A stretch of DNA of 64,000 bases from NCBI RefSeq assembly GCF_020685205.1, contig NZ_JAJERB010000003.1:620001-684000 (forward strand), given 5' to 3'. Positions 26,835 through 35,413 of this stretch are shown here, one piece after another. The position numbers and the translations under genes are program-made. Under the pieces are notes generated by a model. It saw nothing but the letters and a program-made list of their open reading frames with translations, did no database searches and was not told the origin of the DNA. Each line of letters opens with the position of its first letter. Within the stretch, counting starts at the first letter, position 1. The stretch comes from Hymenobacter translucens. Its GTDB lineage: Bacteria; Bacteroidota; Bacteroidia; Cytophagales; Hymenobacteraceae.

Positions 26835-27050
26835 CTACGTCAGAACAGAGAGCCCGAGGTCCCGGTAAAAGGCGTATCCCGGCAGGAGCTGATCTACAGG
26901 GTTGACAACGCCCTCCGCGTTGCAGACGAGTCGCTTGCCAGCCCGGATCAACGTGCTCTCGCTGATGAGTTTCCGGTTTTAGGTTTGGTGAAAGAGACGT
27001 CTGTGAGGTGCCTGCTGGCGCATCTGTTGACTGGTCTCTCCTTCACCTGG
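26835..27050 (-). pseudogene. probable frameshifted remnant of a hotdog-fold thioesterase
   Basis: On the minus strand one frame reads HLTDVSFTKPKTGN and the next frame, shifted by one base at the GGAAACTC run near 26970, continues KLISESTLIRAGKRLVCNAE and then GVVNPVDQLLPGYAFYRDLG before a stop at 26835. Joined, this resembles the C-terminal half of PaaI-type thioesterases (VSFxxP...GKLxxExxxIxxGKR). No intact N-terminal half with an HGG motif is present, so I read it as decayed. The similarity is from memory and could be coincidence. It occupies part of a 467-bp gap before menE that holds nothing else coding. Confidence 0.4.
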
Positions 27051-27259
27051 GGCACATCATTAATAAGCGAAAACTGCCTGCCCCCCGGACATTCGCCTGC
27101 CGCAGGCGGGTGGCAGGGGCAGCAGCAGTAGGCCGCTACCCGACTTTATCCGGCTTGAAATCAGGCCGAACCGGCTTTGCCCAGCTTTCCCGCGGGAGCT
27201 TCGTATGCCGTTCTGGTTGTATCCTTGAATCTTTGCCCCGCGCCATTCCGCTTTTCCGT

Positions 27260-28396
27260 ATGTCCACGCCCCTGCTGCCCACCTCCCTTCTCCTCAACGG
27301 CAATGAATTCCACTATGCCGACCTGCGGAAGTACCCTTACCGCAGTCCGGTGGAGGTGAACGGGTACGAAGCCAAGGTGCTGGACTTCTGCCGGCAGTGG
27401 CTGAACGGGGCGCTGGAGTTCAGCCACCGCACGTCCGGCTCCACCGGGGCGCCCCAGCTGATCCGGATGCGGCGGCGGCAGCTTGAAGCCAGTGCCCGTC
27501 GCACCGGCGACTATTTCGACCTGGGCCCCGGCGACCGGTCCCTGGTGTGTCTGAACTGCGAGTTTATCGGCGGCCAGATGATGCTGGTGCGGGGACTGGC
27601 GCTGAACATGCACCTGACCATCGTGGAGCCCCACGCCGACCCCCTGGCGCTGGTGCCGCCCGAAGCGGAATTTACGTTTGCCTCCTTCGTGCCCCTGCAG
27701 CTGCGGGCGGTGCTGACGGCCGGGCACGCCGAGCGCCTTAATCAGATGAAGGCTATTATGGTGGGTGGAGCGCCCGTTGAAAGCAGCCTGGAGCGCGCCC
27801 TGCAGGTGCTGACCGTGCCGGTGTACCAGACCTACGGCATGACGGAAACGGCCTCCCACATTGCCCTGCGCCGCCTCAACGGTCCGGACGCCTCGCCCCA
27901 CTACCGGGTGCTGCCCGGCATCAAAATCGGACAGGACGACCGGGGTTGCCTCACGGTGCGCGCCGACGTCACCGACGACAAGCTTATTACTACGAATGAC
28001 CGGATCCGGCTTATCGATGCCCATACCTTCGAGTGGCTGGGCCGGGCCGACTTCGTGATTAACTCCGGGGGCGTGAAAGTGCAGGCCGAAAAAGTAGAGC
28101 AGGTGCTGGAAGTGGCCCTGGCCGAGCTGGGGATGCCTGACCGGCGGGCCTTCGTGGCGGGCCGCCCCGATGCCCGCCTGGGCGAGCAGGTAACGGCGTT
28201 TATCGAAGGACAGCCCCTGAAGGAAACCCAGGCCCAGCAGCTGAAGGTGCTGCTGGACCAGCGCCTGGAGCGTTACGAGCGGCCCAGGGAGCTGGTGTAC
28301 GTGCCCCAGTTCCGCACCACTGCTTCCGGCAAGCTCGACCGCCTCACGACCATTCGCTCAATCGCCAAAGCCCCCCGGTGGACGGGCAACCACTAG
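27260..28396 (+). CDS. menE: o-succinylbenzoate-CoA ligase
   Basis: A 378-residue acyl-adenylating enzyme that makes o-succinylbenzoyl-CoA for MenB. The phosphate-binding motif is RTSGSTGAPQLIRM, and YQTYGMTETASHIALR and WLGRADFVINSGGVKVQAEKVE are adenylation-family hallmarks. The C-terminal lysine is in TTASGKLDRL. It is shorter than E. coli MenE (about 450), as is common in Bacteroidota. The start at 27260 (ATG after AATCTTTG, a partial -7 box) removes an unrelated upstream extension. It lies about 1.9 kb from menB, with two non-men genes between. Confidence 0.93.
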   Translation: MSTPLLPTSLLLNGNEFHYADLRKYPYRSPVEVNGYEAKVLDFCRQWLNGALEFSHRTSGSTGAPQLIRMRRRQLEASARRTGDYFDLGPGDRSLVCLNCEFIGGQMMLVRGLALNMHLTIVEPHADPLALVPPEAEFTFASFVPLQLRAVLTAGHAERLNQMKAIMVGGAPVESSLERALQVLTVPVYQTYGMTETASHIALRRLNGPDASPHYRVLPGIKIGQDDRGCLTVRADVTDDKLITTNDRIRLIDAHTFEWLGRADFVINSGGVKVQAEKVEQVLEVALAELGMPDRRAFVAGRPDARLGEQVTAFIEGQPLKETQAQQLKVLLDQRLERYERPRELVYVPQFRTTASGKLDRLTTIRSIAKAPRWTGNH

Positions 28397-28637
28397 TCGG
28401 GCAGGGGGTACGGGCTCCGGGGACATACTACCGGTACCGGCCCTCCGTTTCGCTTCCCTGCCCGGGCTGGCCGGCCGGAGCCAACGTCTGCCCCGGAAAT
28501 GCGTACTCACGGTCCGCAACCCCGTGCCGGCCGGTACCGGACGGCAGCTAACTTGTTTTCAGTCAAGAGTGTAAAAAAAGCCGTTGCTTTGCATTCCACC
28601 TTGCTCCACCCTCTGTTTCTATTCCCTGTTGCCTTTC

Positions 28638-30812
28638 ATGATTAAAACAACAAGCACGGCCACGGCACTATTGGTGGCCGCTCAGCTGCTGGGCGCCTGT
28701 GCCCGCTCCGCTAACCCGGCCGAAAGCAGCCCGGTGGCCACGAGCTCGGCCGAAAGCATGAATGCCGGCGCTGTTTCGGCCGCTGCTGCCCCCGCCCCGG
28801 CAGCCGAAGCAGCCCAGGACCCCGCCAAGCCATTTCAGGTGGTAAGTGAGCAGTTTGCCGACCTGCGCGTGCTGCGCTACCAGGTTCCCGGCTTCGAAAC
28901 GCTGGAGCCCCGGCAGAAAGAGCTGCTTTACTACCTCTACGAAGCGGCCCTGAGCGGGCGCGACATTGCTTACGACCAGAACTACAAGTATAACCTGCGG
29001 GTGCGCCGCACCCTGGAAGCCATCTGGGCTGCCAATCAGGAAAAGCTCGGCAGCACGTCGAACTCCCAGCTGATCGACCAGGCCAACAAGCTGAATGTGT
29101 ACACCAAGCGGGTGTGGTTTTCCAACGGCATTCACCACCACTACTCCACCCGCAAATTTGTGCCGGAGTGCACCATGGACTACTTCCGGGACCTGGTGAA
29201 AAGCGTGGATTCGAGCACCCTGCCGCTGGAGTCGGGCGAGTCGGTAGGCTCGTTCCTGACCACGATGCTTCCTATCATCTTCGACCCCAACATTGCCGCC
29301 AAGCGCGTTAATCAGACGGCCGGGCAGGATCTGCTCACGACTTCAGCCAACAACTACTACTCCGGCGTGACCCAGAAGGAAGCCGAGGAGTTCTACGCCA
29401 AGAAAATCAACAAGGCCGACCTGCGCCCCATTTCCCACGGCCTCAACTCCCGGCTGGTAAAAGACCAGCAGGGACGCATCTCGGAGCGGGTCTGGAAGGT
29501 GGGCGGCCTGTATGGCGGCGCGCTGACGCAGGTCGTCTACTGGCTGGGCAAGGCGGTGGACGTGGCCGAGAATGCCCAGCAGCGGGCCGCGCTGAGCAAG
29601 CTGATTAAGTTTTACACTACCGGCGACCTGAAAACCTGGGACGAGTACAACGTGGCCTGGGTGCGCGACACGCAGTCGCGCACCGACGTGGTAAACGGCT
29701 TCATTGAGACGTACGGCGACCCGCTGGGCTACCGCGCCGCCTACGAGTCGGTGGTATCGTTCAAGGACATCGAAGCCAGCAAGCGGATCAAGGCCATCGG
29801 CGACCAGGCGCAGTGGTTTGAGGACAACTCGCCCATTTTGCCGGCGCACAAAAAGAAAAACGTGGTGGGCATCACCGCCAAGGTTATTACTGTGGTGGTA
29901 GAAGCTGGTGACGCGGCCCCGTCCACGCCCATCGGCATCAACCTGCCCAACGCCACCTGGATTCGCAAGGAGCACGGCTCGAAGTCGGTCAACCTGGGCA
30001 ACATCGTGGAGGCCAACGGCAAGGCCGACGCGGGCGGCATGCTCGACGAGTTTGCGTTTTCCGACGAGGAAAAGCAGCGCGCCCGCAAGCACGCCGGCCT
30101 GGCCGGCAAGCTGCACACCGACATGCACGAGGTAATCGGGCACGCCTCGGGTCAGATCAACAAAGGCGTGGGCACTACCAAGGAAACCCTGAAAAGCTAC
30201 AACTCTGCCATCGAGGAAGGCCGCGCCGACCTGGTAGCCCTCTACTACCTGATGGACCCCAAGCTGGTGCAGCTGGGCGTGATGCCCTCCCTGGAAGTAG
30301 GCAAAACCCAGTACGACAGCTATATCCGCAACGGCCTGATGGCCCAGCTGACCCGCCTGCCCCTAGGCGAATCCATCGAGGAAGCCCACATGCGCAACCG
30401 GCAGATGGTGGCCAAGTGGGCGTACGAGAAAGGCCAGAAGGACAAGGTGATTGAAAAGGTAGTGCGCGACGGCAAAACCTTTTTCCGCGTCAACGACTAC
30501 GCCCGCCTGCGGGTGCTGTTCGGACAGCTGCTGCGCGAAACCCAGCGCATCACCAGTGAGGGCGACTACAACGCGGCCAAAAACCTGATTGAAACCTACG
30601 GTGTGAAAGTAGACCCCGTGCTGCACAAGGAAGTGCTGGCCCGCTACCAGAAGCTCAACATCGCACCCTACGCCGGCTTTATTCAGCCCCGCCTGGTGCC
30701 GGTAGAGCGCGAGGGTAAAATCGTGGACGTGCGCGTGGAATACCCTTCCGACTTTGCTCAGCAGATGCTGGACTACGGCCGTAAGTACAAGTACCTGCCC
30801 AACGTGAACTAG
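28638..30812 (+). CDS. dipeptidyl-peptidase III family zinc metallopeptidase, lipoprotein
   Basis: A 724-residue M49-type peptidase. The zinc motif HEVIGH (His497, Glu498, His502) is followed by the third ligand region EEGRADLVALYYLMDPKL. The N-terminus is a lipoprotein signal with lipobox LGAC ending at Cys21, then a low-complexity Ala/Pro/Glu stretch, so the enzyme is probably tethered in the periplasm. Characterised DPP III enzymes release dipeptides from N-termini. In Bacteroidota many M49 homologues are mislabelled as dihydrofolate reductase. The ATG at 28638 precedes the signal peptide directly. Confidence 0.9.
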   Translation: MIKTTSTATALLVAAQLLGACARSANPAESSPVATSSAESMNAGAVSAAAAPAPAAEAAQDPAKPFQVVSEQFADLRVLRYQVPGFETLEPRQKELLYYLYEAALSGRDIAYDQNYKYNLRVRRTLEAIWAANQEKLGSTSNSQLIDQANKLNVYTKRVWFSNGIHHHYSTRKFVPECTMDYFRDLVKSVDSSTLPLESGESVGSFLTTMLPIIFDPNIAAKRVNQTAGQDLLTTSANNYYSGVTQKEAEEFYAKKINKADLRPISHGLNSRLVKDQQGRISERVWKVGGLYGGALTQVVYWLGKAVDVAENAQQRAALSKLIKFYTTGDLKTWDEYNVAWVRDTQSRTDVVNGFIETYGDPLGYRAAYESVVSFKDIEASKRIKAIGDQAQWFEDNSPILPAHKKKNVVGITAKVITVVVEAGDAAPSTPIGINLPNATWIRKEHGSKSVNLGNIVEANGKADAGGMLDEFAFSDEEKQRARKHAGLAGKLHTDMHEVIGHASGQINKGVGTTKETLKSYNSAIEEGRADLVALYYLMDPKLVQLGVMPSLEVGKTQYDSYIRNGLMAQLTRLPLGESIEEAHMRNRQMVAKWAYEKGQKDKVIEKVVRDGKTFFRVNDYARLRVLFGQLLRETQRITSEGDYNAAKNLIETYGVKVDPVLHKEVLARYQKLNIAPYAGFIQPRLVPVEREGKIVDVRVEYPSDFAQQMLDYGRKYKYLPNVN

Positions 30813-30826
30813 ACTCGTTGTTAGTT

Positions 30827-30902
30827 GCTGATTGTTGATTGCGGATTGTTTCAGGTCGTATCAGAACGACCAACCATACCCTCCCAGCAATCAACAATCA
30901 GC
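30827..30902. repeat. intergenic inverted repeat, 16-bp perfect arms
   Basis: GCTGATTGTTGATTGC (30827-30842) pairs perfectly with 30887-30902. Inside is a second short stem (GGTCGT / ACGACC, about 30854-30871). Further GATTGTT-type words flank it. It sits between the peptidase stop and the next gene and has no T run, so it is not an ordinary terminator. Confidence 0.7.
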
Positions 30903-30928
30903 ATTAACAATCAGCAACCTTCCCCCTT

Positions 30929-31315
30929 ATGAAAAAACTTCTCCTCCCTGCCCTGCTGACCGGCCTGCTGGCGTTCCCCGCCCTGAGCTTCGCGCAGACA
31001 ACCAATGGCACCAGCCCGCGCTACGAGTACTGCGAGCTGCTCAAGACCGACAACCTGCTCAACCCGACCAACACCAAGGGCAGTGACATCTACGTGGACT
31101 TTGGCTTCGGCTTCGAGAAGTTCAGCGACAGTGACATGGCCAAGCGCGAGGTCGGAAAAATCGAGGTCCTGAGCACCCCGCTGAGCACGCTCAACTACAT
31201 GGGCAAGCTGGGCTGGGAAGTGGTGCAGATCTACTCCCTGCCCAACGGCAACAAAAACCAGCAGACCACCCACATTATGCTGCGCCGCCTGACCACGGCC
31301 TCCGGACCGCGCTAG
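30929..31315 (+). CDS. small secreted protein, unknown function
   Basis: A 128-residue protein with a signal peptide (MKKLLLPALLTGLLAFPALSFAQ). The mature part ends in MGKLGWEVVQIYSLPNG and HIMLRRL, a pattern reminiscent of DUF4177-type small beta proteins, but not enough for a family call. It is separated from the upstream peptidase by the inverted repeat and followed by a terminator, so it is probably a separate or terminal transcription unit. Confidence 0.75.
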   Translation: MKKLLLPALLTGLLAFPALSFAQTTNGTSPRYEYCELLKTDNLLNPTNTKGSDIYVDFGFGFEKFSDSDMAKREVGKIEVLSTPLSTLNYMGKLGWEVVQIYSLPNGNKNQQTTHIMLRRLTTASGPR

Positions 31316-31342
31316 CAATCGGCCTTTATCGGGTTACCCACC

Positions 31343-31380
31343 ACGCCAGCCTCTTTTCCGGAAGGGCTGGCGTTTTGCGT
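31343..31380 (+). terminator. intrinsic terminator
   Basis: A 9-bp stem ACGCCAGCC/GGCTGGCGT (31343-31351 and 31365-31373) with a 13-nt loop, running into TTTTGCGTTT. Ends the 30929-31315 transcript and could also serve the convergent gene. Confidence 0.7.
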
Positions 31381-31398
31381 TTGGAGCGGGCGGTTTCG

Positions 31399-32109
31399 TT
31401 AATTGCCGTAAGGCTGATCGAGGCCCTGCTGGCTGAACAGCCGCTGCCGACCGCGCACCACTTTGTACAGGTCGCCGAGAAAGAGCTTGGCCCGGCCGTA
31501 GAAGATGGGTCCGTTGAGCTCCCGTTGCAGCTCGCCGGAGACGAACACGGGCTGCCGCCAGCCCAGCCCGGCCCCCACGGCAAACCACCGAAACGCCCGC
31601 ACGTGGCTCGATACCGAGGGCTCCAGCAGCCAGATGACGGTCTTTTCGGAGTTGGTCCGGCTGCCGTCGGGCAGAATGTAGCGGGAAAAGTGGGTGCCCA
31701 CGCCTACCTGTAGCGGTAGGCTAACCTCCCAGCGGGGCGTACCCACCAGCACGTATTCGCCGAAGCCCACCACGTAGCGCAGCCGGTCTTCGGCCACCGA
31801 ACCGGTCGGCAGCTCGGCCGGCACCGGACGCACTGCCGGGATGCCGCTGCTCATCAGGTAGCCGCCGGCCCCGGCCCGCCACCGGCCCCGCCATTCCAGC
31901 CCAAGCTTGAGCCCGTAGATGCCCACAAGCCGGTGCGTGAGAATAGAGTAGCGGTTGTCAAACTGAAACACCGGCCGGCGGTGGGGCTGCCACACCCGGC
32001 TGGTATCATCGTCGGGAACCAGGCCGAGCCGGCCACCGGTAGCCATGGCGTGGCCAGCCCCGGCCAGCAGGGAAGCAACTAAAACAAGCCGGAGTAGCAG
32101 GGCACGCAC
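31399..32109 (-). CDS. hypothetical exported protein, probably outer-membrane beta-barrel
   Basis: A 236-residue protein with a signal peptide (MRALLLRLVLVASLLAGAGHAMA). The mature part has alternating hydrophobic/polar strands with glycine and aromatic residues (RYVVGFGEYVLVG, WEVSLPLQVGVGTHF, WFAVGAGLGWRQPVFVSG), as in small outer-membrane barrels. No family recognised. It is convergent with the small secreted protein and divergent from the ABA4-like gene. Confidence 0.65.
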   Translation of the reverse strand: MRALLLRLVLVASLLAGAGHAMATGGRLGLVPDDDTSRVWQPHRRPVFQFDNRYSILTHRLVGIYGLKLGLEWRGRWRAGAGGYLMSSGIPAVRPVPAELPTGSVAEDRLRYVVGFGEYVLVGTPRWEVSLPLQVGVGTHFSRYILPDGSRTNSEKTVIWLLEPSVSSHVRAFRWFAVGAGLGWRQPVFVSGELQRELNGPIFYGRAKLFLGDLYKVVRGRQRLFSQQGLDQPYGN

Positions 32110-32390
32110 GAACTACGCCTACGCATGGCGGCAAGGGAGGTTGGTGGCAGCAGTGCCGCTTAGTGGGGATTAGGGGTCGGATGACCCCGGGGGAACAGCT
32201 GGTCGGGGCAAGGCCAGGACCCCGGGGGTGCCGGCGTTAAGACCAGCTCCTTCTTCTAGCGTCGGCACATTCCCAGGTCAGCTCACCCCGCTCCGGCTAC
32301 GGTTCACCCCGGCAGGGCTCCGCTTCGCCTGGTTTTGGGTAGGCCCCGCCTGGCCGTCAGCCTACTTTTAGGTCCTCTCTACTGCTGGTT

Positions 32391-32846
32391 ATGACTTCGC
32401 TGACTCCCGACTTTCTGTTTTCGCTGGCTGGTGCCCTGGCCACGCTGGGCTGGGTGCTGCTGGTGCTGCTGCCCCGCTGGCTAGGCACGCGGCGGCTGGT
32501 GCTGAGCGGCGCGCTGCCCCTGCTGCTGGCGCTGCTGTACCTGCTGCTCATTGGCTGGCACTACCTGAGCCCGGCGGGCGGCACCGGCGGGTTTAACTCG
32601 CTGAGCGAGGTGGCGGCGCTGTTCCGCGACCCGTGGGCGTTGCTGGCGGGCTGGGTGCACTACCTCTGCTTCGACCTCGCGGTGGGAGCCTGGCAGGTGC
32701 GCGACGCCCAGCGCCGGGGCCTGCCCCACATGCTGCTGGTGCCGGCCCTGCTGCTCACTTTCCTGCTCGGTCCCATCGGGCTGCTGCTTTACTGCGGACT
32801 ACGAACCTTCTTCAACCCGGCCGGCCGCGTGACGACGGCCGCCTGA
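32391..32846 (+). CDS. ABA4-like (DUF4281) membrane protein
   Basis: A 151-residue protein with four membrane helices. The family core is WALLAGWVHYLCFDLAVGAW, followed by QVRDAQRRGLPHMLLVPALL and the last helix LLGPIGLLLYCGLR. The family is named for plant ABA4, required for neoxanthin formation; bacterial members have no settled role. A link to carotenoids is only a family-name hint, and no carotenoid gene is in this window. It is 37 bp before the next membrane protein on the same strand, probably one operon. Confidence 0.8.
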   Translation: MTSLTPDFLFSLAGALATLGWVLLVLLPRWLGTRRLVLSGALPLLLALLYLLLIGWHYLSPAGGTGGFNSLSEVAALFRDPWALLAGWVHYLCFDLAVGAWQVRDAQRRGLPHMLLVPALLLTFLLGPIGLLLYCGLRTFFNPAGRVTTAA

Positions 32847-32883
32847 TCCTTGCAAAATCCAATCACGCTTAACGCCTTGCCTT

Positions 32884-33750
32884 ATGAAAACGCTTGAGCT
32901 TTCCCTGGCCCAGTCCCCGGCTTCGATTGAAGCTGATCCGCCATCCGGTCTGCGCAGCTGGCTGCTGGTTTTGCACCGCTGCAACCCGGCACTGTCGTGG
33001 GGCGGGTGGGTGCACGTGCCCCTGCTGCTGGCCGCGCTCCTGCTGCTGCCCTTCGACGACCGAACCGTAACCGGCCTGAACGTGTGGATCAAGCCTATCA
33101 AGTTTGCGCTGGCCGGCATTGTCTTTCTCTGGAGCCTGGCCTGGCTGCTGGCCGACCTGCCGGGGGCCGCCCAGCGGGCCGTCCGCTGGATCAGCCGGGG
33201 CGTAGCGCTGAGCATGGTAGTCGAGATTGTCTGCATTTTCATTCAGGCGGCCCGGGGCACCACGTCGCACTTCAACCTGGGCTCGGCCTTCGACGGGATG
33301 ATCTTCGGCGTAATGGGCATTTTCATTACGCTGAGCACTGGTCTGCTGCTTTGGGCGCTGGTGCTGATGTTGCGCTACCGGCCCTTTGGCCCGGCTGCCT
33401 ACGTGTGGGGAATGCGCCTGGGCTTGCTGCTGTTTCTGGTGGGCAGCGCCGTGGGCAGCAGCATGGTCAGCCGGATGGGCCACACCGTGGGAGCCCCTGA
33501 CGGCGGCCCCGGCCTGCCCGTTCTGGGCTGGAGCACCCGCTACGGCGACCTGCGGGCCGCACACTTCCTGGGTTTGCACGCCCTGCAGGTTCTGCCTCTG
33601 GCGGGCTGGCTACTGGCGCGCTGGCGGCCCAACCTCACCCGCTCCGCGCAAACCCTGGCTATTTTCCTGTTCGCACTGCTGTACGCCGGGGCAGTGGGGT
33701 TGCTTTACTGGCGCGCCGTGTCCGGCCTGCCCCTGCTGGCGCTGCGCTAG
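32884..33750 (+). CDS. multi-pass membrane protein, unknown function
   Basis: A 288-residue protein with about seven hydrophobic helices and conserved-looking segments (GLNVWIKPIKFALAGIVFLW, FNLGSAFDGMIFGVMGIFIT, AAHFLGLHALQVLPLAGWLL). The paired histidines in HFLGLHALQ and an internal MGHTVGAPDGGPGLPVLGWS loop are notable. It lies 37 bp after the ABA4-like gene, and I recall similar proteins beside ABA4-like genes elsewhere. No functional prediction. Confidence 0.75.
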   Translation: MKTLELSLAQSPASIEADPPSGLRSWLLVLHRCNPALSWGGWVHVPLLLAALLLLPFDDRTVTGLNVWIKPIKFALAGIVFLWSLAWLLADLPGAAQRAVRWISRGVALSMVVEIVCIFIQAARGTTSHFNLGSAFDGMIFGVMGIFITLSTGLLLWALVLMLRYRPFGPAAYVWGMRLGLLLFLVGSAVGSSMVSRMGHTVGAPDGGPGLPVLGWSTRYGDLRAAHFLGLHALQVLPLAGWLLARWRPNLTRSAQTLAIFLFALLYAGAVGLLYWRAVSGLPLLALR

Positions 33751-33867
33751 GTCAGGGAGCGGCCGCCCGCTTACGCTAGCCCGCCCACCGGCCTTTCCGG
33801 ATGCCCCATGTAAAAGTGGCCGGAGCAGTCAGCCTTTCAGTCAACCGTAATTCCTAACCTTGTGCCC

Positions 33868-34383
33868 ATGTCACAACTGCCAGTCGTTACCGCCAGCCCC
33901 CTGCCCGTAAACAGTGCGCTCCGACTCGCCCACCCCCGGGCCGGCTACGTGGATGCCTACCGGGTGAAATGCTCCGGCGTGGACTCGGCGGAAGCCGCTG
34001 GCCGGCAGCTGTTCGGCAGCTCGCCAGCCTGGGTCGGCGCCCTGATGCGCCTGCGCGACACCCTGGTTCGCCCGTTCGGCCTGCGTACGTATCCGGCAGA
34101 TAAAGCGGTCCTCCCCAGCGCAGCCCTGCTTCCGAATGCCATCGTGGGGCCTTTTCGGGTCTATTCCGTTAGCCAGCAGGAAGTAGTGCTGGGGCAGAAC
34201 GACCGGCACCTTGACTTTCGGGTGTCGGTACTGGTGGAGGGCACCGAGGTAGTGGTTTCAACGGCCGTATGGTTTCACAACTGGTTCGGAACCCTGTATT
34301 TTGCGCTCGTCCGGCTTTTTCACCACCTGGTGGTACCGGCTCTGCTGCGCCACTCGTTCCGGACGTCGTCTCCTTCTGCCTGA
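33868..34383 (+). CDS. DUF2867 domain protein
   Basis: A 171-residue protein matching the DUF2867 layout. The segment GYVDAYRVKC is followed by PAWVGALMRLRDTLVRPFGL, then VGPFRVYSVSQQEVVLGQND and HLDFRVSVLVEG. A C-terminal amphipathic segment ends FHHLVVPALLRHSF. Function unknown; relatives are often fused to or beside NAD-binding proteins. The ATG at 33868 is preferred over the GTG at 33862. TAACCTTG 4 nt before that GTG resembles a -7 box, which would give a very short leader. Confidence 0.8.
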   Translation: MSQLPVVTASPLPVNSALRLAHPRAGYVDAYRVKCSGVDSAEAAGRQLFGSSPAWVGALMRLRDTLVRPFGLRTYPADKAVLPSAALLPNAIVGPFRVYSVSQQEVVLGQNDRHLDFRVSVLVEGTEVVVSTAVWFHNWFGTLYFALVRLFHHLVVPALLRHSFRTSSPSA

Positions 34384-34418
34384 TCTTTCCAGCTTCTATT
34401 CGTTTCTTCTACCAAGCC

Positions 34419-35375
34419 ATGCTTTTTATTTCGCGCCCCCTGCTCTTCCTCTTCGGACTGCTTTTTGCCCTGCACCTGTCCTTTCCCTCCGCGGCCCAAA
34501 GGAAAGGTGCGCTAACCAACGGCACCCCGGCGGTTACCACGGCCGACGGGGTAAGCCTGTACGTTAAAATCTCCGGTTCGGGGCTGCCCTGCGTGCTGGT
34601 GCCGGGCGGACCGGGCGCCGGCACCTACGCCTACGAGGCCCTGGCGGGCAAGCCCCTGGAGGAAAAGCTGCAGATGATTTACCTCGACCCGCGCGGCAGC
34701 GGCCGCTCGGCCAGCGACCCTAAAAAAGACTACTCCCTGGAGCGGCAGGTGCAGGACCTGGAAGAAGTGCGCCAGCAGCTCCGCCTCGACAAGTGGGTGG
34801 TGATGGCGCACTCGTTTGGCGGAATCGTGGCTACGGCCTACGCCAAAAAGCACCCCGAGCGGGTACAGGCCCTGATTCTATCGAACTGCATCCTGAACCT
34901 GCCCGCCACGATGGAGACGTTTACGACCTATGGCTACGGCGTGCTGCCCGCCGCCACCCGCCCGCCCCTGGACCCGGCCACGCCCCTGCCCCAGCGCTGG
35001 GGAATGGTAATGGGCCTGCTGCACCAGCAGGGTCTCTACAACAAGGTGCAGTACGCCCACGACTCGACCGCCGCGCGCGTGGGCCGGGCTACGAAAGGCA
35101 CAACGCGCAACCAGGAGTTCGGCAGCCTCGTGTTCCGCTCGCCCGGCGCCTACGTGGCCGACCAGACCGAGGGCACGGCCGGCCTGACCATGCCCGTGCT
35201 GGTGCTGACGGGCAAGGAGGACTACATCACCGGGCCCGACCACTACAAGTCTTTCCGGTTTGCCCGGCAGCAGGTGGTGGTGCTGCCCGGCCGGCACTAC
35301 CCGATGCTGGAAAACCCCACGGAGTTTAATCAGGCCGTGCGGACCTTTATCAGCAAGCTGCCGCGCAAAGCGTAA
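34419..35375 (+). CDS. secreted alpha/beta hydrolase, proline-iminopeptidase-like
   Basis: A 318-residue alpha/beta hydrolase with a signal peptide (MLFISRPLLFLFGLLFALHL to SAAQ), so it acts outside the cytosol. The oxyanion segment VPGGPGAGTYAYE, DPRGSGRS and the nucleophile elbow AHSFGG are visible. So are the acid in VLTGKEDYITGPDHY and the histidine in LPGRHYPMLENP. GGPG and DPRGSGRS are typical of S33 peptidases, but the cap domain is short, and substrates in this superfamily cannot be told from motifs. The kinase gene downstream begins 38 bp after the stop. Confidence 0.85.
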   Translation: MLFISRPLLFLFGLLFALHLSFPSAAQRKGALTNGTPAVTTADGVSLYVKISGSGLPCVLVPGGPGAGTYAYEALAGKPLEEKLQMIYLDPRGSGRSASDPKKDYSLERQVQDLEEVRQQLRLDKWVVMAHSFGGIVATAYAKKHPERVQALILSNCILNLPATMETFTTYGYGVLPAATRPPLDPATPLPQRWGMVMGLLHQQGLYNKVQYAHDSTAARVGRATKGTTRNQEFGSLVFRSPGAYVADQTEGTAGLTMPVLVLTGKEDYITGPDHYKSFRFARQQVVVLPGRHYPMLENPTEFNQAVRTFISKLPRKA

Positions 35376-35413
35376 ACTTCCTTTTCCGCCGCTTCGCCTT
35401 TTCCCGGCCCGCC

